Positions 31,462 to 41,939 of a stretch of DNA of 64,000 nt are shown here, one piece after another; position 1 is the first letter of the stretch, and each line of letters begins with the position of its first letter. A model generated the notes under the pieces. It saw only the letters and a program-made list of their open reading frames with translations, was not told the origin of the DNA and did not search any database. The position numbers and the translations under genes were made by a program. This stretch comes from Euclidia mi (taxonomy: Eukaryota; Arthropoda; Insecta; Lepidoptera; Erebidae), in the NCBI GenBank assembly GCA_944739405.2, contig OX123205.2, positions 36,972,475 to 37,036,474 of the forward strand, read 5' to 3'.

Positions 31462-31900
31462 GGTGTCTAGGCGGAGTTTGAACTCGATTGTCGAGGTGAC
31501 TAGGTAGGTATATAGTGAATTGTCCACGGGAACAATTTCCATACATTTTCTAAATGCGTATAGGTTAATTCACGAAAGTTGACCACAAATGGCGGCTGTC
31601 GCGCATATGTACATTCGTGCACCAATGGCGTTGCTCCATTCTTGACGCATTTAGGGAATGCGTCAAGAACGGAGCCATGCCATTGGCACTCCACCCGCGC
31701 CTCACCCCGCACCTCCACGGGGACCTAAAAAATGATTTCTGCGCAGTGGTCATCTTTCGTGAACCGACCTATACTCTAGCAGTCTTTACTGATCGTTTTA
31801 CTATCTTCTAGAGGCGCCTTTAAAAAATGTATGGAAATTCTTCCCGTCGACTAGTCATTAGTTACAGTGACAATGGAGTGCAAACGGACTACACACCCTG
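31462..31900. repeat. Palindromic foldback element interrupted by a TA-flanked MITE
   Basis: Diverged arms at 31462-31558 and 31774-31900. The intervening DNA is the MITE at 31561-31771. Confidence 0.65.
31561..31771. mobile_element. MITE with TIRs and TA duplication, nested in foldback element
   Basis: TIRs TAGGTTAATTCACGAAAGTT and (reverse complement of right end) TAGGTTCACGAAAGATG, with TA on both sides (31559-31560, 31772-31773) as in Tc1/mariner-type insertions. An inner hairpin CTTGACGCATT/GAATGCGTCAAG sits near the middle. Confidence 0.7.
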
Positions 31901-32062
31901 ACGGGAACAATTTCCATACATTTTCTAAATTGGTCCCCTAACGGTCTCTATCGATCGCTGCTCTCCGTTAGGGGCGCTTTAAGAAAATGTATGGAAATTG
32001 TTTCCGTCGACTAGTCTATCGTCACCGTGACGATCGAGTGCAAACTCGTACTAGACCCTCAG
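31901..32062. repeat. Palindromic foldback element, second of a fused pair
   Basis: Starts at ACGGGAACAATTTCC like the copy at 29873 and ends GTACTAGACCCTCAG. Confidence 0.75.
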
Positions 32063-32220
32063 ATCCAAGGAGATACCGTAGCGAACGACGCGTCGCTCAC
32101 ATTATTAGGTAGGTTCACTTCCTGTTTTAAAGGCAAAATAAAATTCACTTTGTGTATTTCCTACCTACTTAAAGTTTGGCCTTAGTGCCAAATATCACAA
32201 TCATCGTCATCATAACAGCC

Positions 32221-32273
32221 TTTGGAGATGCCAAGTCCACTGCTGGACATGGCATCTCCAAATCGGCTTACAA
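32221..32273. repeat. Hairpin in GGAGATGCCA repeat
   Basis: TTTGGAGATGCCA faces TGGCATCTCCAAA across CAGTGG-type spacer. Confidence 0.6.
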
Positions 32274-32332
32274 AAGGTTTGTGATTGTTAATTGTTGAGT
32301 GCTATTTGACAACAACAACTTGGCCATGCCGT

Positions 32333-32630
32333 CAAAGAGCTCAGATATTTACATAGAGGCGCATTTCCTATGCGCGCTCTGAAGACAAATTTTCTGTGAC
32401 CCAAATTGCCGCTTAGCGGCGTGGCAGTCGCGCTGTGACAGCTGTCTCTACGAGAGCAAGAGAGACGAACGTTCCTCCTTTGTATATTAACTACGGGAGT
32501 AAAAGAGACGGAGAACGACGCCAGCGCCGCCAACGGCGCCAACTACGAACTAAACTGGAGACAGTCCCCACTTGGAATCGGCACAAAAAATCCTTAAGAA
32601 CTGCGCTTCTATGTAAATCTGTATTCATTG
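32333..32630 (+). repeat. MITE-like element A, full copy with imperfect TIRs
   Basis: 298 bp. The left end CAGATATTTACATAGAGGCG and the reverse complement of the right end (CAGATTTACATAGAAGCG) pair as imperfect inverted repeats. Non-coding, therefore probably a non-autonomous DNA element. Confidence 0.7.
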
Positions 32631-33010
32631 GTGTCGCCTCGCCGCTTGACATTGCGCCAAGTGTTGTGGGTTCGATCTCCACGGGAGACAAGACTGTATC
32701 CCCGAAGGGGTAGGCAGAGGTGTAATATTACATTCACATTTCGCCATGAATTGTTAGGTCCCACGTAATAGGGGGCGAGCCTTTTGCCGTTACCGGGCAC
32801 ATCATCAGACTCCGTGCTGCTTCTGAGAATTCGGAAAAACCCAGTACAACTTTGCCCGACCCGGGAAACGAACCCGGGACGTCCGATCAGCAGTCGCATA
32901 CGCTATCCACTCGACCACAAGACTTTGTGTGATCCATAAACGACTCTGAGTACGTTGATTGTATGTTTGTAAAGTCCCCATGACACAGGATTTATTCCTA
33001 TTTGTTTTTT
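32631..33010 (+). mobile_element. Same SINE family, host of a nested SINE
   Basis: Halves 32631-32695 and 32925-33010 read CGCCGCTTGACATTGCGCCA...ACTTTGTGTGATCCATAAA when the insert is removed. Its 5' end abuts MITE A. Confidence 0.75.
32696..32916 (-). mobile_element. tRNA-derived SINE nested in another SINE, TSD ACAAGACT
   Basis: Reverse copy inserted at 32695; ACAAGACT is present at 32688-32695 and 32917-32924. The host SINE reads on across the gap. Confidence 0.85.
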
Positions 33011-33075
33011 AAATTACAAAAAGTTTAACTCGCACCAATTAACGCAATTTAATCAATGATAAGATATTGTAGATC

Positions 33076-33321
33076 CGTTTTGATTGTCCGTGTGGTGATG
33101 GATTAAGAATACAGATTGTCACCACCCCATATCATCCCATGGGTGTCGTAAGAGCCGACAGAGGGAGCATATTATGCAGAGAACAGCACAGTAAGAGAAG
33201 GAAAACTTGATACAAACCCTATACCAACCCGTTTGGCCAGCGTGGTATAGTAGGCCAATTCCTCCTTTCAAAGGAGAGGCCTAGTCCAGCAGTGGACTGT
33301 TAAAGGCTGATGATGATGATG
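33076..33321 (+). mobile_element. SINE-like element without tRNA head, TSD ATTGTAGATC
   Basis: 246 bp between ATTGTAGATC at 33066-33075 and 33322-33331. Contains GTCGTAAGAGCCGACAGAGG, ATTATGCAGAGAACAGCA and the tail CCAGCAGTGG...GGCTGATGATGATG. No A/B box seen. Confidence 0.75.
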
Positions 33322-33383
33322 ATTGTAGATCTAGTTATACTGTACTAGAACTTAAAGTACTAAAAATATTGTAGTAAGTTAGT

Positions 33384-33700
33384 TATTATCATTATCAGCC
33401 CTGTATACCTATATACTGTCCCACTGCTAGCAACGGGCCTCTACTCACTATGAGAAGGGTAAAGCCATAGTCCACCACGCTGGCCAAGTGCGGGTTGGCA
33501 GACTTCACATGTCTTTCGATAACATTATGGAGAACTCTCAGACATGCAGCTTTCCTCACGATGTTTTCCTTCACCGTTAAGCAAGCGATGATTAACAATA
33601 CGCACTTAACTTCGAAAAGTCATTGGTACGTGCCGTGGATTCGAACCCGAGACGCTCTGCGTAGCAGTCTGTCGGTCTCTCCATTAGGCTATGGCTGCTA
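33384..33700 (-). mobile_element. tRNA-derived SINE with GATGAT tail
   Basis: Complete reverse copy, from the reversed tail TATCAGCCCTG to head GGCTATGGCTGC. Confidence 0.8.
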
Positions 33701-33723
33701 TATTAAGTGATAATGTATTTTAT

Positions 33724-34242
33724 TTTTTAGGGTTCCGTACCTAAAAGGTAAAAAACGGGACCCTATTACTAAGCCTCCGCTGTCTGTCTGTCCGTCTGTC
33801 TGTCTGTCACCAGGCTGTATCTCATAAACGGTGATAGCTAGAAAGCTGAACTTTTCACAAATTGTGTATTTCGGTTGCCGCTATAACAACAAATACTAAA
33901 AATAAAAAAAAATGAAATATTAAGGGGGTTCCATACAAAAACGTATTTTTTTCGTATTTTTAGCTCAAAATTACTAACTGTAACAGGTAGAACGCTATAC
34001 ATTTTCACAGAATATGTAGTTGTATATTACCTTCCAAAATAAATAATTAAATAGAAAAAAGTAAATAATAAAGGGGGCTCCCATACAACGAACATAATTT
34101 TTAAGCAATTTGTTACTCGATCTGAATAAACAGGTAAAAACTTAAAAGTATTTAAGTATACATACAACGAACGTGATTTTCTTTTATAGATGATGGTACG
34201 GACCCCTTGGTGCGCGAGTCCAACCCACACTTGCCCATTTTT
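33724..34242 (-). repeat. Interspersed repeat with (GACA)n core, reverse
   Basis: TTTAGGGTTCCGTACCTAAA, (TGTC)n at 33781-33810, end GTCCAACCCACACTTGCCCA. Confidence 0.7.
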
Positions 34243-34339
34243 TATTCTTATTAGCCCTAATCGCCTGAAATACAGGTTAACCTAGTTCAGCCATATAATT
34301 TTCTATCAGGAACCTAATCTAAGCTTTTGCACTTTAAAT

Positions 34340-34400
34340 AAGTCAATTTTATTGTACTCTTTTAATTTACAGAATAAATTGAATTTGAATTTTATTTTCT
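34340..34400 (+). mobile_element. Possible LINE tail fragment
   Basis: AATAAATTGAATTTGAATTT-like tail. The following 34400-34920 is AT-rich with no recognisable gene or repeat. Confidence 0.3.
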
Positions 34401-34920
34401 TAAAGAAGTTTTTCACGGTCAATATTTTAAAGAAAATTGACTTGCAATACATTTTTCGAAGTGACTTTCTTAACCACTGCACTATCCCTGAAACCTATAC
34501 TTTTATTCCATTACATCGATGCCGATATTTAAATTATCATAAGTTACAGGTTTGAATCCGATCTTTGTAACCTTGTCAATAATTAGCTGGTACTGTTTTG
34601 TAAGTACGTTTGTATGTTGCGATCTACAAAACTGCTATGTTGGGAATGATAATTATATATTTATAGATAGAGTGGTAAAGGAATGTTCACAGTTGTATCA
34701 CGTTTTCTGTTTCACAATCGGTGTACAAATACAAGATCGGTGTAGTCATTAGGTTTGGGTTTGATGAATAGATTATCCAGTTAGGTAACATGTTTGAATT
34801 TTCTATAGTGAATCGATATTGTCTTAATTATAGTCCAATGAAACAGGGTGGTTGAATATTTGATCTGAGAATGTGCCGCTGGTATTGCATTAACTGAAAG
34901 TTAAGATTTTTGGCATTCAA

Positions 34921-35180
34921 CTGCCTCCGTGGGCCAGTGAATAGGGGGTGCGACTGCTGATTGGAGGTCCCGGGTTCGATTCCCGGGTCGGGCAAAAGTG
35001 TTACTGGGTTTTCCGAATTCTCAGTAGCAGCACGGAGTCTGGTGATGTGCCCGGTAACGGCAATAGGCTCGCCCCCTATTACGTGGGACCTAAAATTTTC
35101 ATGGCGAAATGTGGGTGTAATATTACTCTTCTTCCTACCCCTTCGGGGTTACAGGCGTTAGACTATAAAAATAAAAAATA
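34921..35180 (+). mobile_element. tRNA-derived SINE with RTE-like tail
   Basis: CTGCCTCCGTGGGCCAGTGA head; GGGTTCGATTCCCGGGTCGG; hairpin TACCCCTTCGGGGTTACAGG. Confidence 0.8.
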
Positions 35181-35269
35181 AGAAGAAAATGAGACGACTA
35201 AGACGATATACTTATCTGTAGAAGATTGACTACAATGGCTTTGATTACGATGGGAATTAGGATTATACA

Positions 35270-35310
35270 AGCTTAGGGTTGCAATAAATAATTTGAATTT
35301 GAATTTGATT
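35270..35310 (+). mobile_element. Short LINE tail
   Basis: GCAATAAATAATTTGAATTT followed by GAATTTGA, the usual 3' end of CR1/Jockey-like LINEs. Body absent. Confidence 0.35.
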
Positions 35311-35392
35311 ACTACGACTGCAACAAGGTGTACAGGTGGAAACAGGGCTATCCCCGTTAGCTACCTTAGCCTATGCTAGTAAAGAAACTAAC

Positions 35393-35622
35393 AGAGGGTC
35401 TAGTACGAGTTTGCACTCGATCGTCACGGTGACAATAGCCTAGGCGACGGGAACAATTTCCATACATTTTCTTAAAGCGGGGCGCTTTAAGAAAATGTAT
35501 GGAAATTTAACGGACAGTATCGATCGATAGAGTCCGCTAGGGGGCGCATTTAGAAAATGTATGAAAATTGTTGCCGTCGAGTAGGCTATCGTCACCGTGT
35601 CAAACTCGTACTAGACCCTCAG
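35393..35622. repeat. Palindromic foldback element with extra inner palindrome
   Basis: Both ends present. The left arm is rearranged so that CATTTTCTTAAAGC and GCTTTAAGAAAATG face each other over GGGC. Confidence 0.75.
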
Positions 35623-35802
35623 ACAGGTAACTCCAGATCAAGCCCACAGCTCGCACCAAAAACTTTTCGAAGTTATTTATTGCCTATTAAAATGTTATTT
35701 ATACATAACCACCTTTTTACTATATGCATATGGATGTATGGTACATAATTACATATGTTGCAGTCAAAACTCTTAACCAGTCAAAAGTACTATTACTAGA
35801 CT

Positions 35803-36018
35803 GCACGGTTGGCGTAGTGGTTTAAGCAGCCGCCTCACCGCTTGACTCTGTGCCGAAGTGTAGTGGGTTCGATCCCCACACGAGACAACACTTTGTGTGA
35901 TTCATAAATTGTTGTTTCGAGTCTGGGTGTTCATTGTGTCCGTTAGTTGTATGTTTGTAAAGTTTCCCGCGACACAGGATTTAGTCCTAATGCGGGAGTT
36001 GTCTTTAAAAAAAAAAAG
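35803..36018 (+). mobile_element. tRNA-derived SINE (TTGGCGTAGTGG head)
   Basis: GGTTGGCGTAGTGGTTTAAG and GGGTTCGATCCCCACACGAG head, body ACTTTGTGTGATTCATAAAT, end GGGAGTTGTCTTTAAAAA. ACTATTACTAG / ACTATTGACTAG on the flanks is a likely imperfect TSD. Confidence 0.8.
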
Positions 36019-36064
36019 AACTATTGACTAGCAAAATCAGTCAAAAGTTATACCGAAATGTACA

Positions 36065-36246
36065 ATTTTTGTCTGTCTGTCTGTCTGTCTGTTTGGTCTC
36101 GCTAATCTCTGGAATCGCTGGACCGATTTTGACGAGAATTTCAATGCCGGATAGCTGATGTACCAAGGAGTAACTTAGGCTATAAATTAACCGGGTACGC
36201 GAAGTAGTTCCCTCAGGACGTGGGTGAAATCGCGGGAAACAGCTAG
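36065..36246 (+). mobile_element. Helitron-like element with TCTG repeats
   Basis: (TCTG)n start, ACCGATTTTGACGAGAATTT, GTGGGTGAAATCGCGGGAAA, CAGCTAG before T. Confidence 0.5.
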
Positions 36247-36256
36247 TTTATTGATA

Positions 36257-36425
36257 AAGCAAAACATTGTGAGGAAACCTCAATGTCTAAGAGTTCTCCA
36301 TAATGTTCTCGAAAGACATGTGAGGTCTGCCAACCCGCCCTAAGGCCTTACTTTTCTCATATCGCAAAGCATAATACCTTGCCACCTTGCCTTGCGGTGG
36401 GACAGCTTACGATCAGGGGCCGATA
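36257..36425 (+). repeat. tRNA-derived SINE, 5'-truncated
   Basis: TGAGGAAACCTCAATGTCTA to the degenerate tail. Confidence 0.55.
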
Positions 36426-36851
36426 TTATACTCGGTTTTTTAAAGCAAGCTCTATATGTAGTGCCACCAATGTAAACACCGCTTTACAATATAATGAAGA
36501 GCACATGATGCCACATATTTAATAAGTATTATGCATATTTTAATATAATTATAAATTTCGAGTGTAATTGGGTCCGACCTCGGTACATATACGATGTTAA
36601 TTTGTACGTTTCCTGATATCAGTTTAATTATTTTATCACGATTATTGTGATGGCCTGGGTTAATCCAAGGACTGCCTTTAAAAGTTAAAGATGTATATTT
36701 TTTTAATGACTAGTTTGGCTACTGTGTGGATTTGGATCCTGGAGTACCAAGGCAAACGAGAAATTTATTTATAATTATTTTTTTATGATGTAAAGATGAT
36801 CATCAAAAATTTGGGCTGTAAAACTGGAGTAAGTAACTGTATTCTATTTAA

Positions 36852-37069
36852 GAACAGATCACTAAGGGCTCAGTCACACAGAGAGCGGTCACGCGGTCAA
36901 GCGTTCATGCGGTCAGTTTTGCGTTCTTTGTGTTATATTACGTTACATAGACCGCGTGACCGCTCTCTGTCTGATAGGACCTATGTAACGTAATACAACA
37001 CAAAGAACGCAAAACTGACCGCTTGAACGGTTGACCGCGTGACCGCTCTCTGTGTGATTGAGCCCTACG
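36852..37069. mobile_element. Palindromic MITE, about 218 bp
   Basis: Ends AGGGCTCAGTCACACAGAGA and TCTCTGTGTGATTGAGCCCT; arms of about 85 nt including GTTTTGCGTTCTTTGTGTT face their complements. Unrelated in sequence to the 8714 foldback family. Confidence 0.75.
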
Positions 37070-37595
37070 GAATTATTAAAAATTTTTGCTCTTACACGAT
37101 TTTTTTCTTATTCAGCGTTGATATAGTGTACAGTCAACTTTAAAAGTAGCTACACACCTCAACATCTTTGCTGAGACTTTTATGAATTAAAACTCCTCGT
37201 TTATTATACTTAATTTATAAATTATGATTTAGGCAAGATTTTCTTGTGTAAAAATCCTTAAACATAATAAAAATTATGACAATTTTGGACAATATAACCA
37301 TATAAAATAACGTAAATGTAAATATATTTATGAAGCTGACTGTACACGGGTCCGGTGTAGAGACAACACCAAATCTTGCGTAGACCCGGCGACTTGTCTT
37401 AGCGTGTACAAGCGCTCTAATGCTCAGTACTGACACACGGTTTTACTTGATAGTTTTACTTGAAAACGAGTAAAAATCAACGTGTTTACTGCAAAACTCA
37501 CACTTTGATGACATCAAATACACTGTAATTTGAGTCTAAGGGAGCCTTCGAGTCTGACTCTATCGAGTTAAACTGTATGTGAGTACGGAGCTTAA

Positions 37596-38176
37596 AGGTA
37601 CTGTTACACATGCTCTAAAATAGCATGCTAAAAAGCGTGCTATTGAGTATGCTCAATACGAGCACGCATATGAGCAGTTTACATTTGCTAGCAATAGGCA
37701 TGCTAGTGTTAAGTATGCTCCTGAATAAGCATGCTCAAAGCAAACATTCCAAATACACATGCCATTGCTATAGCGTGCTTTCTCGCTCTCTGTCAGTTCA
37801 CACAAAGTCATGAAAAATCAAATAGCTATCCGTTTGGAGCTGAATAAGATCATCCTTTTGCCGGCGATGGAATGCATCCAAATTTGAGCATATTTTCGTC
37901 ACCCCAGCATCTTGCGTGAAATTGTGCACATGCACCTGTTGCGAACGACTGATTGATACTAGCATGCTCAATAAGCCAACCTGTTTAGACGCGAGCACGC
38001 CTTCCTCCACCCGCGCTGCAGGTAGCATGCTCAAAAATCGCACACCTGTCGATTTTTAAGCAAAATCGAAATGAGCATGCTAATTTTGAGCAACATTCCG
38101 ACACACATGCTAATAAGTAGCAACTGCTCAATAGAAGCATGCTTTAATGCTTGAAATGAGCATGTGTAATTGTACC
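37596..38176. mobile_element. piggyBac-like non-autonomous element with TTAA duplications
   Basis: TTAA at 37592-37595 and 38177-38180. The inverted ends AGGTACTGTTACACATGCTC and GGTACAATTACACATGCTC face inward. The interior carries many GCATGCT and GAGCATG motifs around a non-repetitive centre (about 37790-37960). No transposase is visible. Confidence 0.65.
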
Positions 38177-38184
38177 TTAAGGCT

Positions 38185-38429
38185 ACACGACCGGCTCTTA
38201 TATGTTCCACAGAACGTATAGAAGACCTTTACAGGATCAGGACCAGTACAGGATCTACGTTTCTTTCGAACCGGGGCAAATCTAGAGAGTGACGCCCCCT
38301 CCCAGCAGTTTTCCAACAGGTTAGAATTTTTCGCTCAATGACGTGACATAATTTTGGCGCCCCCATGCCGCTGTCGCCCGGGGCAAATGCCCCAGTTTGC
38401 CCCAGTTTTTCTTTAGATCCGCCACTGAA
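38185..38429. mobile_element. hAT-like fragment
   Basis: Ends in TTTAGATCCGCCACTG, the reverse of a CAGTGGCGGATC terminus. GTCGCCCGGGGCAAATGCCC lies inside. Left end not defined. Confidence 0.4.
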
Positions 38430-38734
38430 ATAATCCTCTTCCGTAAAGAGTCTGACACGGTGGTCTACTTATGATGGACCATTTACTATTATAATATGTT
38501 GTAAAATAAATAGTTGCATGTTGTTATAAGTTGTTAGCTTTGGAAAACTTGTTCGGCGTCGTGATCGCAGGAAATTGCGAGCTTTGGTTACGTGGGGTGC
38601 AAGGTATAGGAGTAGCGAGTTTCAGGATAGTATCATTCAATAAGAAAAAACTATTAAAAAGATCTGCTGATAGTAGTGATGGTTGTCATTATCTTAAACG
38701 AGTAAATAAAATTATTTACATTCTATCTTAATCA

Positions 38735-38905
38735 TCATCATCGTCCCAGCGCTATCCCAGTTGCATCCATGATCTATTTTCACCTTGGGGCTCACTTTTT
38801 AGTCTAACCAGATTTGTCAGGCTTAGCTTATCCTGCGTTGCGGATCATCTTCCGACCTCAATCTAAAGGAATAGTGATATTCCATGCTTAAGACCAGTAT
38901 TTACT
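38735..38905 (-). repeat. Same repeat, reverse
   Basis: CATCATCGTCCCAGCGCTAT, AGTCTAACCAGATTTGTCAG, ATAGTGATATTCCATGC. Confidence 0.55.
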
Positions 38906-38961
38906 CAAATATAGGGCAACATAATTATGGGCTATATTTCATTCCACATATTTTAATTTAA

Positions 38962-39090
38962 AGCAGTTAGCGATAGCCTAGTGGAGATACCAACAATCTG
39001 CACTGCAGAGGGTATCGGGTTCAAATCCACGACGCACACCAATGACTTTTCGGAGTTATGTGCGTGTTAAATTCTTAATTATCGCTTGTC
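38962..39090 (+). repeat. tRNA-derived SINE, head only
   Basis: GCGATAGCCTAGTGGAGATA and GGTTCAAATCC, stopping at TTATCGCTTG. Confidence 0.6.
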
Positions 39091-39141
39091 CCGTGCCTCG
39101 GAGAGCACGTTAGGCAGTCGTCGGTCCCGATTGTCATAAAG
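39091..39141 (+). repeat. Fragment of the 5S-derived SINE body
   Basis: GTGCCTCGGAGAGCACGTTA matches the 9270 region; adjacent to a truncated tRNA-type SINE. Confidence 0.4.
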
Positions 39142-39182
39142 ATCTTTGACAGTCGTCAAAGGGCTACCTTCTAAACAAACTG

Positions 39183-39293
39183 ACACTAGTCTAAATCATG
39201 GAATATCGCTATCCCTTCGGGTTGCAGTGGTCAGACAGGCAGACGAGAAAGCGGACCCGGGTCTAACTGGGATAACGCTAGGAGGATGATGAT
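39183..39293 (+). repeat. Same repeat, internally deleted
   Basis: ATCATGGAATATCGCTATCC to GATAACGCTAGGAGGATGAT. Confidence 0.65.
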
Positions 39294-39295
39294 AT

Positions 39296-39351
39296 TTTAA
39301 TTTCAAGGTGACATAGAAAATAGCGCGCGTGTAACTACGGACAACAGCTAG
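39296..39351 (+). repeat. Helitron 3' end
   Basis: TAGCGCGCGTGTAACTACGG then ACAGCTAG before T. Confidence 0.45.
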
Positions 39352-39609
39352 TCCACAATAAAACAACCAGGTTTCAAAAGATTTTCAACGTCTCTAAAAA
39401 TCGCTTCCGCTTATACCATGTGCCATCTACTCTCATAACCGTCGTATATGCTAACCCGGTGCGGCGTGTGTGCACGACCGTTGCGTCATCATAATACACG
39501 AACCCTGTGTTCACAACGCAAGCACTACATACTGTATTATTATGTACTAGGAACAGGTACGACTCCTACTTTGGAATACATACTTTCTTTGTATAATTAA
39601 TGTTCTACA

Positions 39610-39700
39610 GACTGAATTTCGGTCACGGCGGCTAGTCTCATATGAGACTAGTCAACAGCGCGGGACATATTATAGTGCACTATTCTCTCACTCATTTGGG
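39610..39700. repeat. Repeat fragment with perfect 20-nt palindrome
   Basis: CTAGTCTCATATGAGACTAG at 39632-39651 inside TTCGGTCACGGCGG...GGACATATTATAGTGCAC, a phrase I associate with lepidopteran repeats. Confidence 0.4.
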
Positions 39701-39719
39701 TGCATAGGGTTCCCACCAA

Positions 39720-39928
39720 GAACTTAGGGTTCCAAGCCAACCTCACCTGCAAGTGGTGCACCTGCCGATCAACGGACGAGGCTCTGGCAAACAAAATATC
39801 CCTATAAGCGGCAATAGGCTCGCCACCTATTACGTGGGATCAAAACACTGGCGAAAAGTGGGCGTTTAATATGCCTCTGCCTACCCCTTCGGGGATACAG
39901 GCGTGAGTCTATGTATGTATGTATGTAT
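39720..39928 (+). repeat. Repeat ending in the RTE-like hairpin and TATG tail
   Basis: TTCCAAGCCAACCTCACCTG, CCTATTACGTGGGATCAAAA, then CTACCCCTTCGGGGATACAG and (TATG)n; pairs with 22588-22785. Confidence 0.65.
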
Positions 39929-40074
39929 TCTCTCACTCCCATAGTCCGATGGGACGCCACATGCGACACGGCCGGAGAGAAATTGGGAGCAGGACCAACG
40001 GCTTAACGTGCTTTTCGTGGCGGGGAGGTGTAACACTGTCAACTTCCTGACTCCGAGCTTCTATTATATATCTT

Positions 40075-40263
40075 TTTTTCTTTTTGTTTTTTTCTATAGT
40101 ATAAGGCGGCATACGAGCAGACGGATTGCCTGATGGTAAGCAATTACCGCCGCCCATGGACACAAGCAACACCACAGGAGTCACAAGTGCGTTGCCGCTC
40201 CTTGGGTTGGGAAAAGGGATAGGATAAGGAGTGGGATGAGGGAGAAGGAATAGGGGATAGGAT
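40075..40263 (-). repeat. Same SINE-like repeat, 5'-truncated
   Basis: GGCGGCATACGAGCAGACGG to GGAATAGGGGATAG. Confidence 0.65.
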
Positions 40264-40644
40264 CTTTTAACAAAAAACCCAATATCACTTTTAGAACGAC
40301 CCGGGAATCGAACCCGAGACCTCATTCGTATTCGCTTACAGTACCACACGACTACAGAGGCTGCATTGTAATACTACCCAACTCTCCTGAGGTTCAGACG
40401 GGCTTGGCAGGCCTAAGCGCGATATCGCGTCTTCTTCGGGCTTCGCATACGCGACTTTGCCCATGTCTTGATTGGTCCACGGTACGCCACGCTGAGGATG
40501 TCTCGCGCAGGCAAACTCGTGCTGAAGCATATTCGGTGCATATAGCTGGATACTGCAAGTCAGGTATCTTTCCATAACATTTCTATATAATTATGCTTTT
40601 TCATCAGAGGTTTTCAGTATTCTCGACCATTTAATTTAACTTAT

Positions 40645-40725
40645 AGAATATTTCCTGTTTCCCCGAAGGGATAGGTTATATTACACCCATAGTTCGCCAA
40701 GTTTTGCATATTTAGGTCCCACGAA
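40645..40725 (-). repeat. Degenerate SINE tail
   Basis: CCTGTTTCCCCGAAGGGATA to TTAGGTCCCACG. Confidence 0.45.
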
Positions 40726-41055
40726 AAATTCTCGCTACGAAGTTAAAATACTGACTCTAACAAACCGTCCTAATATTTGATCTAGGTATCTATGGAGTTG
40801 GCTACCACAGGTACATATTTGATATAGGCTTCATACTGTATGGCAAATATTTATATCAACTAGCCAAACTCATGGATATGGGTCATTCTTCGCGCAAGAT
40901 TCTTCGCATCAAATTCGGGGCATTTTTTTTATTTCATACTTTTACAAAATTGGCTTCTGTTTATCAAACTTCAAAACAATACAAACCAAATGGTGTAATT
41001 ACACCAAAATCGATCGACAAATAAAGAAAATATTCACTTTTAAAAATGTTGGTGC

Positions 41056-41087
41056 CACGAATCTGACGTAGCAAACCACGAATCTGA
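41056..41087 (+). repeat. Two direct copies of an 11-bp motif, left of the RT element
   Basis: CACGAATCTGA occurs at 41056-41066 and 41077-41087, each followed by C. The same motif recurs at 47017-47083 on the far side of the RT pseudogene, suggesting element termini or iterons. Confidence 0.55.
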
Positions 41088-41939
41088 CATGATAAAATTT
41101 GATGTTAAAATCAACAGCTTAAGCTCGTTTAACAGACTCATAAGCTGTAAGATCAAGCAAGCATCTAAGTTTAGATTTTTATTATGTGATATGCCTATGA
41201 AATACACACTTTAGAATAGTTTACACGTTACTGCTTGCATAGCTATTGGTCTAATCGTATCTAAGCGAACATAAAGGATGAAGGTCTATATTATAGTCAT
41301 CATCCAATGAGATATTAATATTTTCAGATTTGCAATGTCAATAGGCACACTGATATAACATTTAAGATAGTAAGGTTGTTTGAACATTAATGAAATATCT
41401 CAAATACAATCAAAAAGTAATATTTATTTCAATTATTAACATGACTTCACTTTAATTCAATAACTAACACAAATATACTGTTCAATAATTACAATCATAC
41501 TGACTTATGATGTTCCCAAGTTACAATAGAAATGTAACATGTACCTACAGTATAATTACAATCTTGCATAAGCTCACACATCACAGTGTTACTTTATAAT
41601 TGTCTGATAAAAGTAACTAGCTATTTTATAAATCAGTCTTTATGATTATCGTAACATTAAAAGTAAAAGTCTTATTAATTACAATCACACTGGCATAAAG
41701 AAGGATTGAAAAAAAAATTACAACAAGAATATAACGTTGACTCTTCTTTTGATTAATATCTAGCACAGCTTAAATCACAGTATTTTTTGCAATTCACTAA
41801 CAAAAACATTTTATTAAGTCTTTGATTAATTATTATCCAATAATTATTTAAATATAATTAGATTAAGTCTTAAAATAATTAAAAAGAACTAATTAATATA
41901 TAGTTACAAGTGAAAAATCAAAAACTTAAAAATTAAAAT

